DNA from: Kiritimatiellia bacterium
GTDB lineage: Bacteria; Verrucomicrobiota; Kiritimatiellia; RFP12; UBA1067
Reading direction: 5' to 3'
Length of the DNA: 6,442 nt
NCBI GenBank assembly: GCA_024405335.1
Contig: JAKSOX010000112.1
Coordinates: 1 to 6,442 of the forward strand
The first letter of the stretch is position 1. The number at the start of each line of letters is the position of its first letter. Below the pieces are notes generated by a model, which ran no database searches, was not told the DNA's origin, and was given only the letters and a program-made list of their open reading frames with translations. Below, piece after piece: positions 1 through 5,186 of this stretch. The translations under genes were made by a program, and so were the position numbers.

Positions 1-97
1 ATTTTCGGGGACAAGTCCCCGCAAGGGCGGCGTTTCGCGCGCGTTCGGCGGCAGAACACGCCCATCGGCATGGGCCGGTTTTCGGGCGGCGACATGC
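1..97. other. Non-coding left edge with two short palindromes
   Basis: I see no supported gene here. Two perfect inverted repeats are visible: CGGGGAC/GTCCCCG around a 2-nt centre (6-21), and GCCCAT/ATGGGC around CGGC (60-75). The second is followed by CGGTTTTCGG, so it could be a weak terminator of a gene lying left of the window, or an operator for the promoter just downstream. A frame open from base 1 ends at a TAA at 112-114. It encodes no recognisable motif, so I do not call it the end of a gene. Confidence 0.4.
60..83 (+). terminator. Possible weak hairpin terminator or operator
   Basis: A perfect 6-bp stem (GCCCAT/ATGGGC) with a CGGC tetraloop is followed by a short TTTT run interrupted by G and C. 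The geometry allows an intrinsic terminator for an upstream gene, but the U-tract is poor. The position about 22 bases before the -10-like box fits an operator equally well. Confidence 0.25.
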
Positions 98-130
98 TAC
101 AATTCGCGCCGTAAACAGGAAAGGAAAGGA
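82..130 (+). promoter_or_regulatory. Leader element copy 1: extended -10 box and SD
   Basis: TGCTACAAT at 95-103 is a good extended -10 (TGn plus TACAAT); no convincing -35 hexamer lies 16-18 bases upstream. It is followed by CGCGCCGTAAACAGG and a purine-rich AGGAAAGGAAAGGA, which provides the SD about 9 bases before the ATG at 140. The 22 bases at 82-103 match those at 669-690 at 19 positions, so this belongs to a repeated leader family also found before the fusion gene and inside it. I infer promoter function; only the repeat is directly visible. Confidence 0.5.
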
Positions 131-139
131 CTCGTCCGA

Positions 140-319
140 ATGGCAACACACTTTATCATCGTCATGGCCGTCGTGCTGGCGTTCGCCATTTTGCTTTGGC
201 CTATCACGAAGATCATACTGCTCGTTTTCGTGATTTGCCCGATTGCGGCGTTTGTCGGCTACACGCTCGCGTTCGTGAATTGGGTCGCGGACTTGTTCAG
301 AAAGGGGAAACGAAAATGA
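140..319 (+). CDS. Small two-segment membrane protein, 59 aa
   Basis: This short ORF encodes 59 residues dominated by hydrophobic ones. Two membrane segments can be placed at about residues 4-20 and 24-48, separated by a short P-I-T-K turn. The tail (DLFRKGKRK) is strongly basic, which by the positive-inside rule suggests a cytoplasmic C-terminus. The start is supported by a purine-rich SD ending 9 bases upstream and by the repeated leader. Its TGA overlaps the ATG of the next gene (ATGA at 316-319), so the two are probably translationally coupled. I recognise no family. It could anchor or partner the LKFRYY protein that follows, or be a small toxin-like or phage-type membrane peptide; the sequence does not decide. 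Confidence 0.7.
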   Translation: MATHFIIVMAVVLAFAILLWPITKIILLVFVICPIAAFVGYTLAFVNWVADLFRKGKRK

Positions 320-657
320 CACGAGAAGAGCTGAAGTTCAGATATTACAGGGGTGAAGCGGAATGTCCGTGGGACGGCTCGGTGCGAGAGCAGTTCAAGA
401 AAGCGCACTACTGGTTGTTCGAGAAATTCGCCGCCGAAGCGGGCGAATACGAAATCGTGAAGTTCTACAATGCCATTTCGTCCAAAAAGAACGACCCCTA
501 CTTCTGGACGCCTTTTCTTTATGACGCGAAGGTGCCGGAAGGCGAGAAGGCCGTGGCGGCGTATTGCATGTTCGTGAGCGACATGTCGATGCCGCCGAGG
601 TCGTTGCCCGACTACTTCTCGGCCGAGCCGTTCGTTTCCGGCAAGCTCGAGGACTGA
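316..657 (+). CDS. LKFRYY-motif protein of unknown function, 113 aa
   Basis: I do not recognise this soluble, acidic-to-neutral protein. It begins MT-x-EELKFRYY-x-GE-x-E-x-P and is clearly paralogous to the first ~105 residues of the downstream fusion protein. Shared points are LKFRYY at residues 6-11, GE at 13-14, an aromatic-W pair near residue 32 (HYW versus RFW), a PEG-x2-AV segment at 74-80 and a DYF-x-A motif near 99-103. The frame is open upstream to 196, but the start at 316 is preferred: the paralogue starts at the same residue, AAGGGGAAA gives an SD, and the ATG overlaps the previous stop. There is no signal peptide or membrane segment. Pairing with a kinase domain in the paralogue suggests that the domain regulates, or is targeted by, a kinase-like enzyme. 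Confidence 0.8.
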   Translation: MTREELKFRYYRGEAECPWDGSVREQFKKAHYWLFEKFAAEAGEYEIVKFYNAISSKKNDPYFWTPFLYDAKVPEGEKAVAAYCMFVSDMSMPPRSLPDYFSAEPFVSGKLED

Positions 658-668
658 ACGGATCGGCG

Positions 669-722
669 TCGGGCGGCGGCGTGCCACAATCGGCGGCGTA
701 AACAAAACAAGGAACGACGGCA
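669..722 (+). promoter_or_regulatory. Leader element copy 2: -10-like box and SD
   Basis: TGCCACAAT at 682-690, then CGGCGGCGTAAAC and AAGGAA as SD (709-714), 8 bases before the ATG at 723. It fills the whole gap between two paralogous genes. The first -10 base is C instead of T (CACAAT), so as a promoter it should be weaker than copies 1 and 3. The last part of this leader belongs to the 29-bp direct repeat found again at 4972-5000. Confidence 0.45.
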
Positions 723-734
723 ATGACCATTGAA
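706..734 (+). repeat. 29-bp perfect direct repeat, copy A
   Basis: These 29 bases contain the SD, the ATG and the codons M-T-I-E of the fusion gene. They recur without mismatch at 4972-5000, about 4.27 kb downstream in the same orientation. Identity stops at both ends (A versus C before, G versus C after). The repeat therefore precisely duplicates a translation-start region. That points to a duplicated and decayed gene copy or to a recombination product, because coding and non-coding bases are equally preserved. Confidence 0.9.
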
Positions 735-1853
735 GACCTCAAGTTCAGATACTACAACGGGGAAACGGAAAATCCGTTCGCCGATCCGCGCGATTCGCGT
801 GCGCGCTTTTGGCATCAGGAAAGCACGGTGGCGAAACGTCCGGAGCTCGCGCTCGAAGACTGGAAAACAAGGCAGGCGGACATGCCTTTCGACGTCAATA
901 CATATGGCATCGGCGAACCCGAAGGGAGCCTTGCCGTCGTTCTTTCCGGGTATCTCAACACCAAGCAATGGGGAGACGTCGCAGCTGATTTCGACGACTA
1001 CTTCGAGGCGCCCGTCAACGGGTTCGCCGCCAAACCGAGCGCAGTGGCGTGCTACAATCGGCGGCGTAAAAAGGAAAGGGAGGAGAACATGGAAAAACAC
1101 GGCCGCAATCCGGGATTCCCCGAAGAACTGACGGCGGAAATGCTGAAGGGTTTCGTCACGACGGCGCGGGGATGCACGCATCCGCGCGTCGGGACGATCG
1201 GCGGTCGCCGTTTCATCGCGAAGTGCGGCGGCTGGTCGGCCTACTCCAGCGACGAACACGTCCACAACGAGATCGTGGCGGACGACGCCCTCCGCGCGGC
1301 GGGGCTGAACGTGCCGCCTTCCCGCGAGTACCGCGTGGACTTCGGCGGCGGGCTCGGTCCGCAGACGATCCGTCTCGCCGTCTACGACGACGCGCTCGTG
1401 CCGATCATGCAGGCGTGGGAAACCGCCGACGCGGCGCTCCGCGCGAAGATCCGCCGCCAAACGGTCGCCGCGTATCCGGCGCAGGCGCTGATCGCGGGCA
1501 TCGACACGTTCACGTGGGACAACGTGAAGGTCGACGCGGCGGGCGAGCTCTGGTTCGTCGACAACGGCGCGAGCTTCGACTACCGCGCCTGCGGCAAGAA
1601 GAAGGGGTGGTTCTGGAGCCGCGCCGACGTGGACGACCCGGAGCGCGGATACCTGTCGCTGGCGCTGCACCCAAACCAGTACGACCTGCGGAGAATCCTG
1701 GGCGGCGTGGACGCGGGCGAGCTTTGGGCGGCGGCGGCGGCGTTCCGCTTCCGCGAACTGACGCGCCGGCTTCCCGATTCGCACCGGCGCAAGGAGCTCG
1801 AGGAATACGCCGAGGCGCTCGACGCCGCCGCCGGGGAAAGGAACGCGCGATGA
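723..1853 (+). CDS. LKFRYY domain fused to HipA/PI-kinase-like domain, 376 aa
   Basis: Residues 1-106 repeat the LKFRYY domain of the preceding gene. Residues 107-122 are the in-frame translation of a leader element (box, CGGCGGCGTAAA, SD). Residues 123-376 look like a protein-kinase-like fold. The β3 lysine is probably K167 in FIAKCG, and E183 in HNEIVADDAL is a candidate αC glutamate. D261 and D266-N267 in GIDTFTWDNVKV would be the catalytic loop, and VDNGASFDYRACG (D280) takes the place of the DFG metal-binding motif. The DN-x-K/L-V-D-x-x-G ... DNG-x-x-x-x-x-RA pattern recalls HipA/PI3K-PI4K-like bacterial kinases; a glycine-rich loop is not obvious. A likely activity is ATP-dependent phosphorylation of a protein, but the substrate is unknown. 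A second start at 1089 with its own strong SD would give the 254-aa kinase alone. The stop overlaps the next ATG. Confidence 0.72.
   Translation: MTIEDLKFRYYNGETENPFADPRDSRARFWHQESTVAKRPELALEDWKTRQADMPFDVNTYGIGEPEGSLAVVLSGYLNTKQWGDVAADFDDYFEAPVNGFAAKPSAVACYNRRRKKEREENMEKHGRNPGFPEELTAEMLKGFVTTARGCTHPRVGTIGGRRFIAKCGGWSAYSSDEHVHNEIVADDALRAAGLNVPPSREYRVDFGGGLGPQTIRLAVYDDALVPIMQAWETADAALRAKIRRQTVAAYPAQALIAGIDTFTWDNVKVDAAGELWFVDNGASFDYRACGKKKGWFWSRADVDDPERGYLSLALHPNQYDLRRILGGVDAGELWAAAAAFRFRELTRRLPDSHRRKELEEYAEALDAAAGERNAR
1045..1091 (+). promoter_or_regulatory. Leader element copy 3 inside the fusion gene, with SD and internal start
   Basis: TGCTACAAT (1050-1058), CGGCGGCGTAAA and AAGGAAAGGGAGGAG precede an ATG at 1089. 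Over 27 bases it differs from copy 2 at only two positions. GGGAGG (1078-1083) sits 5 bases from the ATG, the best SD in this part of the window. In the surrounding reading frame the same bases encode the linker A-V-A-C-Y-N-R-R-R-K-K-E-R-E-E-N. This implies that the kinase was once, and may still be, a separate gene with its own promoter, and that the stop codon of the upstream LKFRYY gene was lost. Confidence 0.6.
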
Positions 1854-2656
1854 ACGAAGTCGGCTTCAACGGCAAGTTCTCGCGTCTCCGGCTGCGGCGC
1901 GAGGTGCTCAGGGAAGAGTGCGCCAACCTGATCGAACTCCACATGCATCTCGTGAACGTGGTCGGGCCGAACGTCAAGAGCCGCTACATGGTCAAGATCG
2001 GCGTGTTCGAGCATCGCGTCTACGGGCTCGAGACGGAAATCCTCCGCTGGCAGAGGCGTTTCACCCTGCGCCAGATGGCGCTGAACCGCGGCGCGAAGCC
2101 GGATTTCGCCGCCATCGAGGCGCAGCTCGACGCCGAGTTCGCGCAGTACGCCGAATCCGTCAAGCGGCACCTTCGGGAGATGGCGGAGGCGACCGCCACG
2201 TTCCACGCCTTGAAGATGTCGGACGAGGAGATGACCGCGGTCCGCGCCGCCTACCTCGACGCGGCGAAAAAGCTGCACCCGGACGTCAATCCGGGCCAGC
2301 CGAATGCCGCAAGGGACCTCTGGCACCAGATACAAAAGGCCTACGAGGCGCGGGACTGGTCGAACGTGAAATTTCTCGCCGGACTCGTCGAGAGCGTCGT
2401 CCGCGGCGAAAACGGCTTTGCCGTTGGCGCGGACGGCATGGCCGGGCTGGAGGCGTCCATCGCGAAGCTCGAGGCCAAGTGCCGCGAACTCCGCGGAAGA
2501 AACGCCGCGCTCAAGGCCCGGCCGCCGTTCGTCTACAAGGAGTTCCTCGACGACGCGGACGAAGTCGACGCGCGCCGCAACCGGCTCCTGGCGCAAATCA
2601 AGGCGCTCGAAAAAAGCGTCGGGGAATACGAGGAGGCGTGGAACAATGGCAAATGA
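1850..2656 (+). CDS. J-domain (DnaJ-like) protein with coiled-coil flanks, 268 aa
   Basis: A central J-domain spans about residues 118-182. A helix around MSDEEMTAVRAAYLDAAKKL leads into the diagnostic HPD at 143-145 (HPDVNPGQ). A third helix with LWHQIQKAYEARDW follows, then a leucine-rich tail. J-domains stimulate the ATPase of DnaK/Hsp70, so this protein probably recruits that chaperone to a particular client. There is no Gly/Phe region, CXXCXGXG zinc repeat or DnaJ C-terminal domain, so it is not a general DnaJ. The flanks (about 15-115 and 196-265) are charged and helical with likely coiled coils. The ATG overlaps the kinase stop (ATGA), with AAAGGAA as SD, and the end overlaps the HIRAN gene by 11 bases. 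Co-translation with the kinase suggests they act in one process. Confidence 0.85.
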   Translation: MNEVGFNGKFSRLRLRREVLREECANLIELHMHLVNVVGPNVKSRYMVKIGVFEHRVYGLETEILRWQRRFTLRQMALNRGAKPDFAAIEAQLDAEFAQYAESVKRHLREMAEATATFHALKMSDEEMTAVRAAYLDAAKKLHPDVNPGQPNAARDLWHQIQKAYEARDWSNVKFLAGLVESVVRGENGFAVGADGMAGLEASIAKLEAKCRELRGRNAALKARPPFVYKEFLDDADEVDARRNRLLAQIKALEKSVGEYEEAWNNGK

Positions 2657-3044
2657 TCTCGTCATCGCAAAAGACGACTGGCTGGAAGTGGCGGACGCGC
2701 TGAAAGACCTGCCCGCGCCGTTCCGGCGGGAGATATTCCTTTTGGAATGCCATGTCGCCGGGACGACGCGCGTCGACGACGTCGAGAAAAAGACCGGGGA
2801 CCTCGCGGAAGGGGACGCGCTGACGCTTCGGCGCGAACCGGAAAACGCGAGCGACCCGTTTGCCATTGCCGTGCACACGGCGAAGAACGATCGCGTCGGC
2901 TGGGTTCCGCAACGCAAGAACGTCGTCATTTCCCGGCTGATGGACGCGGGGAAGCTCGTTTACGCCAAGGTCGCGTCCAGGGAAATCGTCGAAGAGGACG
3001 ATTGGGTGGACGTGCGCATGAAAATCTACATGAGGGACGTCTGA
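2646..3044 (+). CDS. Stand-alone HIRAN-domain protein, 132 aa
   Basis: Residues about 30-112 match the HIRAN pattern. The β-strand FLLECHVAGTTR is followed by G-D-x-L-x-L-RREPENASDPFAIAV (about 56-76), VGWVPQRKN (84-92), and then ISRLMDAGKLVYAKV. HIRAN domains are known from eukaryotic HLTF/Rad5 helicases, where HLTF HIRAN binds 3' single-stranded DNA ends at stalled forks; bacteria carry many single-domain versions of unclear role. Here the protein is almost only that domain plus a short N-terminal helix (about 9-24) and an acidic, aromatic C-terminus. AGGAGG at 2631-2636 lies 9 bases before the ATG, inside the J-domain gene. The stop TGA shares one base with the next ATG. Binding of DNA ends or damaged DNA is inferred from the family only. 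Confidence 0.85.
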   Translation: MANDLVIAKDDWLEVADALKDLPAPFRREIFLLECHVAGTTRVDDVEKKTGDLAEGDALTLRREPENASDPFAIAVHTAKNDRVGWVPQRKNVVISRLMDAGKLVYAKVASREIVEEDDWVDVRMKIYMRDV

Positions 3045-3613
3045 TGAAACGCGTCGGGAAAGAAAATCTCTTCGACTTCGTCGGCGATCTCGAAGAGGCC
3101 TACGAGAAGGCCGAACGCGAGGGCGACAAGGCGCTCGTCGAATCGCTCGACATCATCGGGCTCTGGGAGGAAGACGCCGAAACGAAATGGCTCTACTGCA
3201 TCTGGAAGGCGCTTCAGGGCGATACGGAGTCGCAGCGCATGTCGGGGTGGATGTTCGACTGGCCCCGGGGCGACGGGAAGGATACGGATTCAAAATTCGA
3301 CAAACCGGAACTTGCCGTGTACTGGTACGAGATGGCCGCGCGGGCCGACGATCCCGACGCGCAGTGCCTTCTCGCGAACCTCTACAGCGGCGACCGTCTC
3401 CCGCGGGAACTCTGGAACGGCAAGCTTGCCGTGCGCTGGTACGAGAAGTCCGCCGCGCACAAGATTCCGTATGGCATGTTGGGACTTGCCAGGTGCCTTG
3501 AGTGCGGCCGGTGCTGCGATGGCGGACGCGATGCGCACCGGGCGGCGGCGTTGCGCGAAGAGGCGCATGAAATCTTGAAAGCGAAAGGAGAAGACGACGA
3601 TGGACAGGAATAA
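3044..3613 (+). CDS. Sel1-like repeat protein, 189 aa
   Basis: Two good Sel1-type helical repeats are visible. One is at about residues 88-117 (PELAVYWYEMAARADDPDAQ, then C-L-L-A-N-L-Y) and the other at 126-155 (GKLAVRWYEKSAAHKIPYG, then M-L-G-L-A-R). A degenerate unit lies at about 44-76. Such α/α repeats usually form protein-binding scaffolds, and no catalytic motif is present. There is no signal peptide, unlike many secreted Sel1 proteins, so a cytoplasmic role is likely. After the last repeat there is a cysteine cluster, C151-x2-C154-x2-C157-C158, with H165 close by, which could bind metal. The SD GAGGGA sits 6 bases upstream, and start and previous stop overlap as TGATG. The 3' end overlaps the next small ORF by 14 bases. 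Confidence 0.82.
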   Translation: MKRVGKENLFDFVGDLEEAYEKAEREGDKALVESLDIIGLWEEDAETKWLYCIWKALQGDTESQRMSGWMFDWPRGDGKDTDSKFDKPELAVYWYEMAARADDPDAQCLLANLYSGDRLPRELWNGKLAVRWYEKSAAHKIPYGMLGLARCLECGRCCDGGRDAHRAAALREEAHEILKAKGEDDDGQE

Positions 3614-3704
3614 GGCAAAGGGAGCGTTGTGGGGGATGGTCGCGGCGGTCAACCTCGGCGGCGATTCCGATTCCATCGGGGCGGTTTACGGTCAGATCGC
3701 GTGA
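3600..3704 (+). pseudogene. Internally deleted ADP-ribosylglycohydrolase relic, 34 aa
   Basis: The 34 codons start MDRNKAKGALWGMVA, the usual opening of DraG/ARH-family ADP-ribosylglycohydrolases (K-x-KGALxG-x-x-A-GDA). They continue at once with AVNLGGDSDSIGAVYGQIA, the family's C-terminal metal-binding motif (GGD-x-D-[ST]-x-x-A-x-x-G-x-IA). Whole enzymes are roughly 250-350 residues with these motifs at opposite ends, so some 200 or more residues seem to be missing in frame. The protein also stops before the usual GAxYG and final helices. A peptide this short cannot form the dinuclear-Mg active site. The translation signals remain intact: AAAGGAG lies 9 bases before the ATG, and the ORF is coupled to the Sel1 gene. 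The family assignment rests on two short motifs read by eye, but both fit and lie in one frame. Confidence 0.65.
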
Positions 3705-3781
3705 CGCGCGGGACGGTTTTTGGTAAGATACGCGCGAAGGAAAAAGAAGCCGCCGCGCGGAACGGCGCGGGAACGAGGAGG
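3701..3781 (+). promoter_or_regulatory. Promoter and SD of the macro-domain gene
   Basis: GTGACG (3701-3706, four matches to TTGACA), a 17-base spacer and TAAGAT (3724-3729) preceded by TGG form a reasonable σ70-type promoter with an extended -10. Its -35 overlaps the stop of the glycohydrolase relic. AGGAGG at 3776-3781 is an ideal SD 7 bases before the ATG at 3789. The macro gene can therefore be expressed apart from the upstream train, giving a leader of about 50 bases. Confidence 0.55.
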
Positions 3782-3788
3782 AACCGAC

Positions 3789-4922
3789 ATGGCCCTGAAA
3801 ATCATCTGGAACGACATTTGCCGAGAAAGCGCGGACGCGATCGTGACGCCGGCCAGCCGTTTCCCGCGCGTCGGCACGGGATTGGACAAGCACGTCCACG
3901 ACGTGGCGGGGGCGGAACTGCTGAAGGCGCGCGAGGCGCTCGGCAGCATCGGCCCGGGGACGGTTCGGGTTTCGCGCGCGTTCGGGCTGGAGAAGACGAC
4001 GGGCGCGAAATGGATCATCCACGCGCTCGGTCCGGACTGGGACGCCCGGTCCGGCGTCCGCGAAAAGCTGATACTGGCCGGGTGCTATTTCCGGATTCTC
4101 CTGAAGGCGGCGGAGCTCAAGTGCCGGACGGTTTCCGTGCCGGTGCTGTCGTCCGGAAAGTTCGGCATGCCGATGGAGACGGCCATGGAGGTCGCCGTCG
4201 ATTCGATCCGCGCCTTTTTGGCGGCGGTTCCCAAGTTGACGGTGAAGCTGGTGGGAATCGACGCCGATTTCCTGGCCTGCGCACGGGGTTCGTACGGCGC
4301 GCATTACGAGAAGGGCGCTTTCACGCAGGTCCAGGCGGACGCCTTGCGCAAGGCGTACGGCGGGCGCGCGTACTCGTCCGCGCGCGACGGCTACGACGCC
4401 TTCGGCCCGAACGAAGTCGACGCCTATTTTTCCTTGCGCCAATTCGAGCGCGAAACGCGGGGCAAGACCTTCAAGCAGCTGTTCCGCATTCTGTGGAACC
4501 GCAAGATCGAATCGGACAAGGCGGAAAAGCGCCGGGTGCGGAAAGCGTTGGGCGCGTGCGGCGCATCGGGCGGCGAAGCGGGGTTTTTGACGACGAACGC
4601 GGCCCTTGCCGACGCCACGGGCATCAGCGAGCGCACGATCCGCAATTTCTGTTCCAGCGGGGCGGGGTCCGACCGCACGACCAAGGACAAGATCTTCGCG
4701 CTTTGCGTGGCCATGCGACTTTCCGTCCGGCACGCCGAGGCGCTGCTGGCGACGTGCGGTTTCGCGTTCGACCGGTTCTCGCGGCGGGACGAGACGGTTT
4801 CCGGTTGGCTGGAGGGCGACTGCGGGCCCGTGTGCCGGCTGAACATGCGCCTGAACGATTTGGGTTTGCAGCAGCTCGACGTCCTGGACGAAAAACGCGC
4901 GGGCCGGAAGGCGAAACGCTGA
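3789..4922 (+). CDS. Macro-domain protein with C-terminal HTH-like helical domain, 377 aa
   Basis: Residues 1-170 form a macro domain: WNDICRESADAIVTPAS in the place of GDIT...DAIVNAAN, GTGLDKHVHDVAG (29-41), AKWIIHALGPDW (73-84), and the SVPVLSSGKFGMP loop (116-128) matching the ISTGxxGxP phosphate loop. Macro domains bind ADP-ribose, and some remove it from proteins or nucleic acid. Here the NAAN asparagine is replaced (TPAS) and the GGGV-type loop is altered, so binding is likelier than classical hydrolysis. Residues ~175-260 are a charged linker. Residues ~265-365 hold a helical domain with an HTH-like segment (AALADATGISERTIRNF) and an ALCVAMRLSVRHAEALL helix, an arrangement I recall from other bacterial macro proteins. 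The start at 3789 is set by the AGGAGG site and the macro boundary; the frame opens earlier at 3720 without a usable SD. Confidence 0.85.
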   Translation: MALKIIWNDICRESADAIVTPASRFPRVGTGLDKHVHDVAGAELLKAREALGSIGPGTVRVSRAFGLEKTTGAKWIIHALGPDWDARSGVREKLILAGCYFRILLKAAELKCRTVSVPVLSSGKFGMPMETAMEVAVDSIRAFLAAVPKLTVKLVGIDADFLACARGSYGAHYEKGAFTQVQADALRKAYGGRAYSSARDGYDAFGPNEVDAYFSLRQFERETRGKTFKQLFRILWNRKIESDKAEKRRVRKALGACGASGGEAGFLTTNAALADATGISERTIRNFCSSGAGSDRTTKDKIFALCVAMRLSVRHAEALLATCGFAFDRFSRRDETVSGWLEGDCGPVCRLNMRLNDLGLQQLDVLDEKRAGRKAKR

Positions 4923-4971
4923 CGCTTCCGCTTCCATGCAATCCTGTGGCTCTTTTGCAATTGTCTCGACC

Positions 4972-5000
4972 AACAAGGAACGACGGCAATGACCATTGAA
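4972..5000 (+). repeat. 29-bp perfect direct repeat, copy B
   Basis: Exact copy of bases 706-734, including SD (AAGGAA), ATG at 4989 and codons M-T-I-E. In this copy the bases upstream are not the CGGCGGCGTAAA leader, and the gene body downstream is lost. The two copies flank nearly the whole kinase-to-macro cluster in direct orientation, so homologous or slipped recombination between them could in principle excise it, although 29 bp is short for RecA-dependent exchange. Confidence 0.9.
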
Positions 5001-5039
5001 CCTAAATTCGGCAGTTCATTTTCTCGTTCGATGCGATAA
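4989..5039 (+). pseudogene. Relic of the 5' end of an LKFRYY gene, 16 codons
   Basis: The ORF reads M-T-I-E-P-K-F and then unrelated residues to a TAA at 5037-5039. The paralogue at 723 reads M-T-I-E-D-L-K-F, so with one codon lost the similarity extends past the exact 29-bp identity (CCTAAATTC against CCTCAAGTTC). After KF there is no trace of RYYxGE. I read it as the surviving start of a third LKFRYY gene truncated by deletion. The perfect preservation of the SD and start suggests that the duplication is recent, or that the site arose by recombination. Confidence 0.5.
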
Positions 5040-5043
5040 CCTC

Positions 5044-5068
5044 ACGCAGAGACGCGGAGAACGCGGAG
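5044..5068. repeat. Short tandem ACGCRGAG repeat, three units
   Basis: Three 8-base units follow each other: ACGCAGAG (5044-5051), ACGCGGAG (5052-5059) and, after one extra A, ACGCGGAG (5061-5068). Similar CGCAGAGACGCGGAG strings occur as dispersed intergenic repeats in many bacterial genomes. I mention that from memory. The unit count and position, just after a gene relic, are seen directly. Confidence 0.65.
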
Positions 5069-5148
5069 ATTTCTGAACCAACGAGCACGATACCCAATGT
5101 CCGGCAGACACCAAAATGGTGGATGAAACCCTTGCAGGAAAATCGTCC

Positions 5149-5186
5149 TTGAACATTTTGACGTTTTGGCGTATAATGTCAGCATG
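5149..5186 (+). promoter_or_regulatory. Strong promoter giving a leaderless FadL-family mRNA
   Basis: TTGAAC (5149-5154), a 17-base spacer and a perfect TATAAT (5172-5177) form the best σ70-type promoter in the window. The ATG begins at 5184, only 6 bases after the -10 box, which is where transcription should start. No SD is possible in between. The message would therefore start at or within a base or two of AUG. Confidence 0.72.

Larger units (their letters stand above)
4923..5148. other. Intergenic region with gene relic and short repeats
   Basis: No intact gene is present between the macro-domain and FadL-family genes. The stretch holds the second copy of the 29-bp start-region repeat with a 16-codon relic, then a run of CGCGGAG-type units, and a small inverted repeat CACCA-AAA-TGGTG (5109-5121) lying 27 bases upstream of the -35 box of the next gene. 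I see no clear GC-rich stem with a T-run, so the macro gene has no obvious intrinsic terminator. The lower GC of this region contrasts with the genes around it. Confidence 0.55.

Noticed and set aside
1..114. C-terminal end of an upstream gene, in the frame open from base 1 to the TAA at 112
   Set aside because: The frame contains two palindromes and the promoter-like box, and its translation shows no family signature. It is more likely open by chance.
82..1070. Integron attC sites or a CRISPR-like array made of the repeated leader elements
   Set aside because: There are no paired inverted core sites, no uniform repeat-spacer lengths and no integrase or cas gene. The elements fit promoter plus SD better.
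612..2929. Overlapping minus-strand open frames opposite the kinase and J-domain genes
   Set aside because: They are shadows of high-GC coding sequence. The HPD motif, the kinase DNG motif and SD-coupled starts all lie on the + strand.
3153..4976. Very long open frame on the minus strand opposite the Sel1 and macro genes
   Set aside because: It is a by-product of GC-rich codons. It crosses several genes, has no recognisable domain, and is rich in Arg, Ala and Pro, whereas the + strand frames carry clear families.
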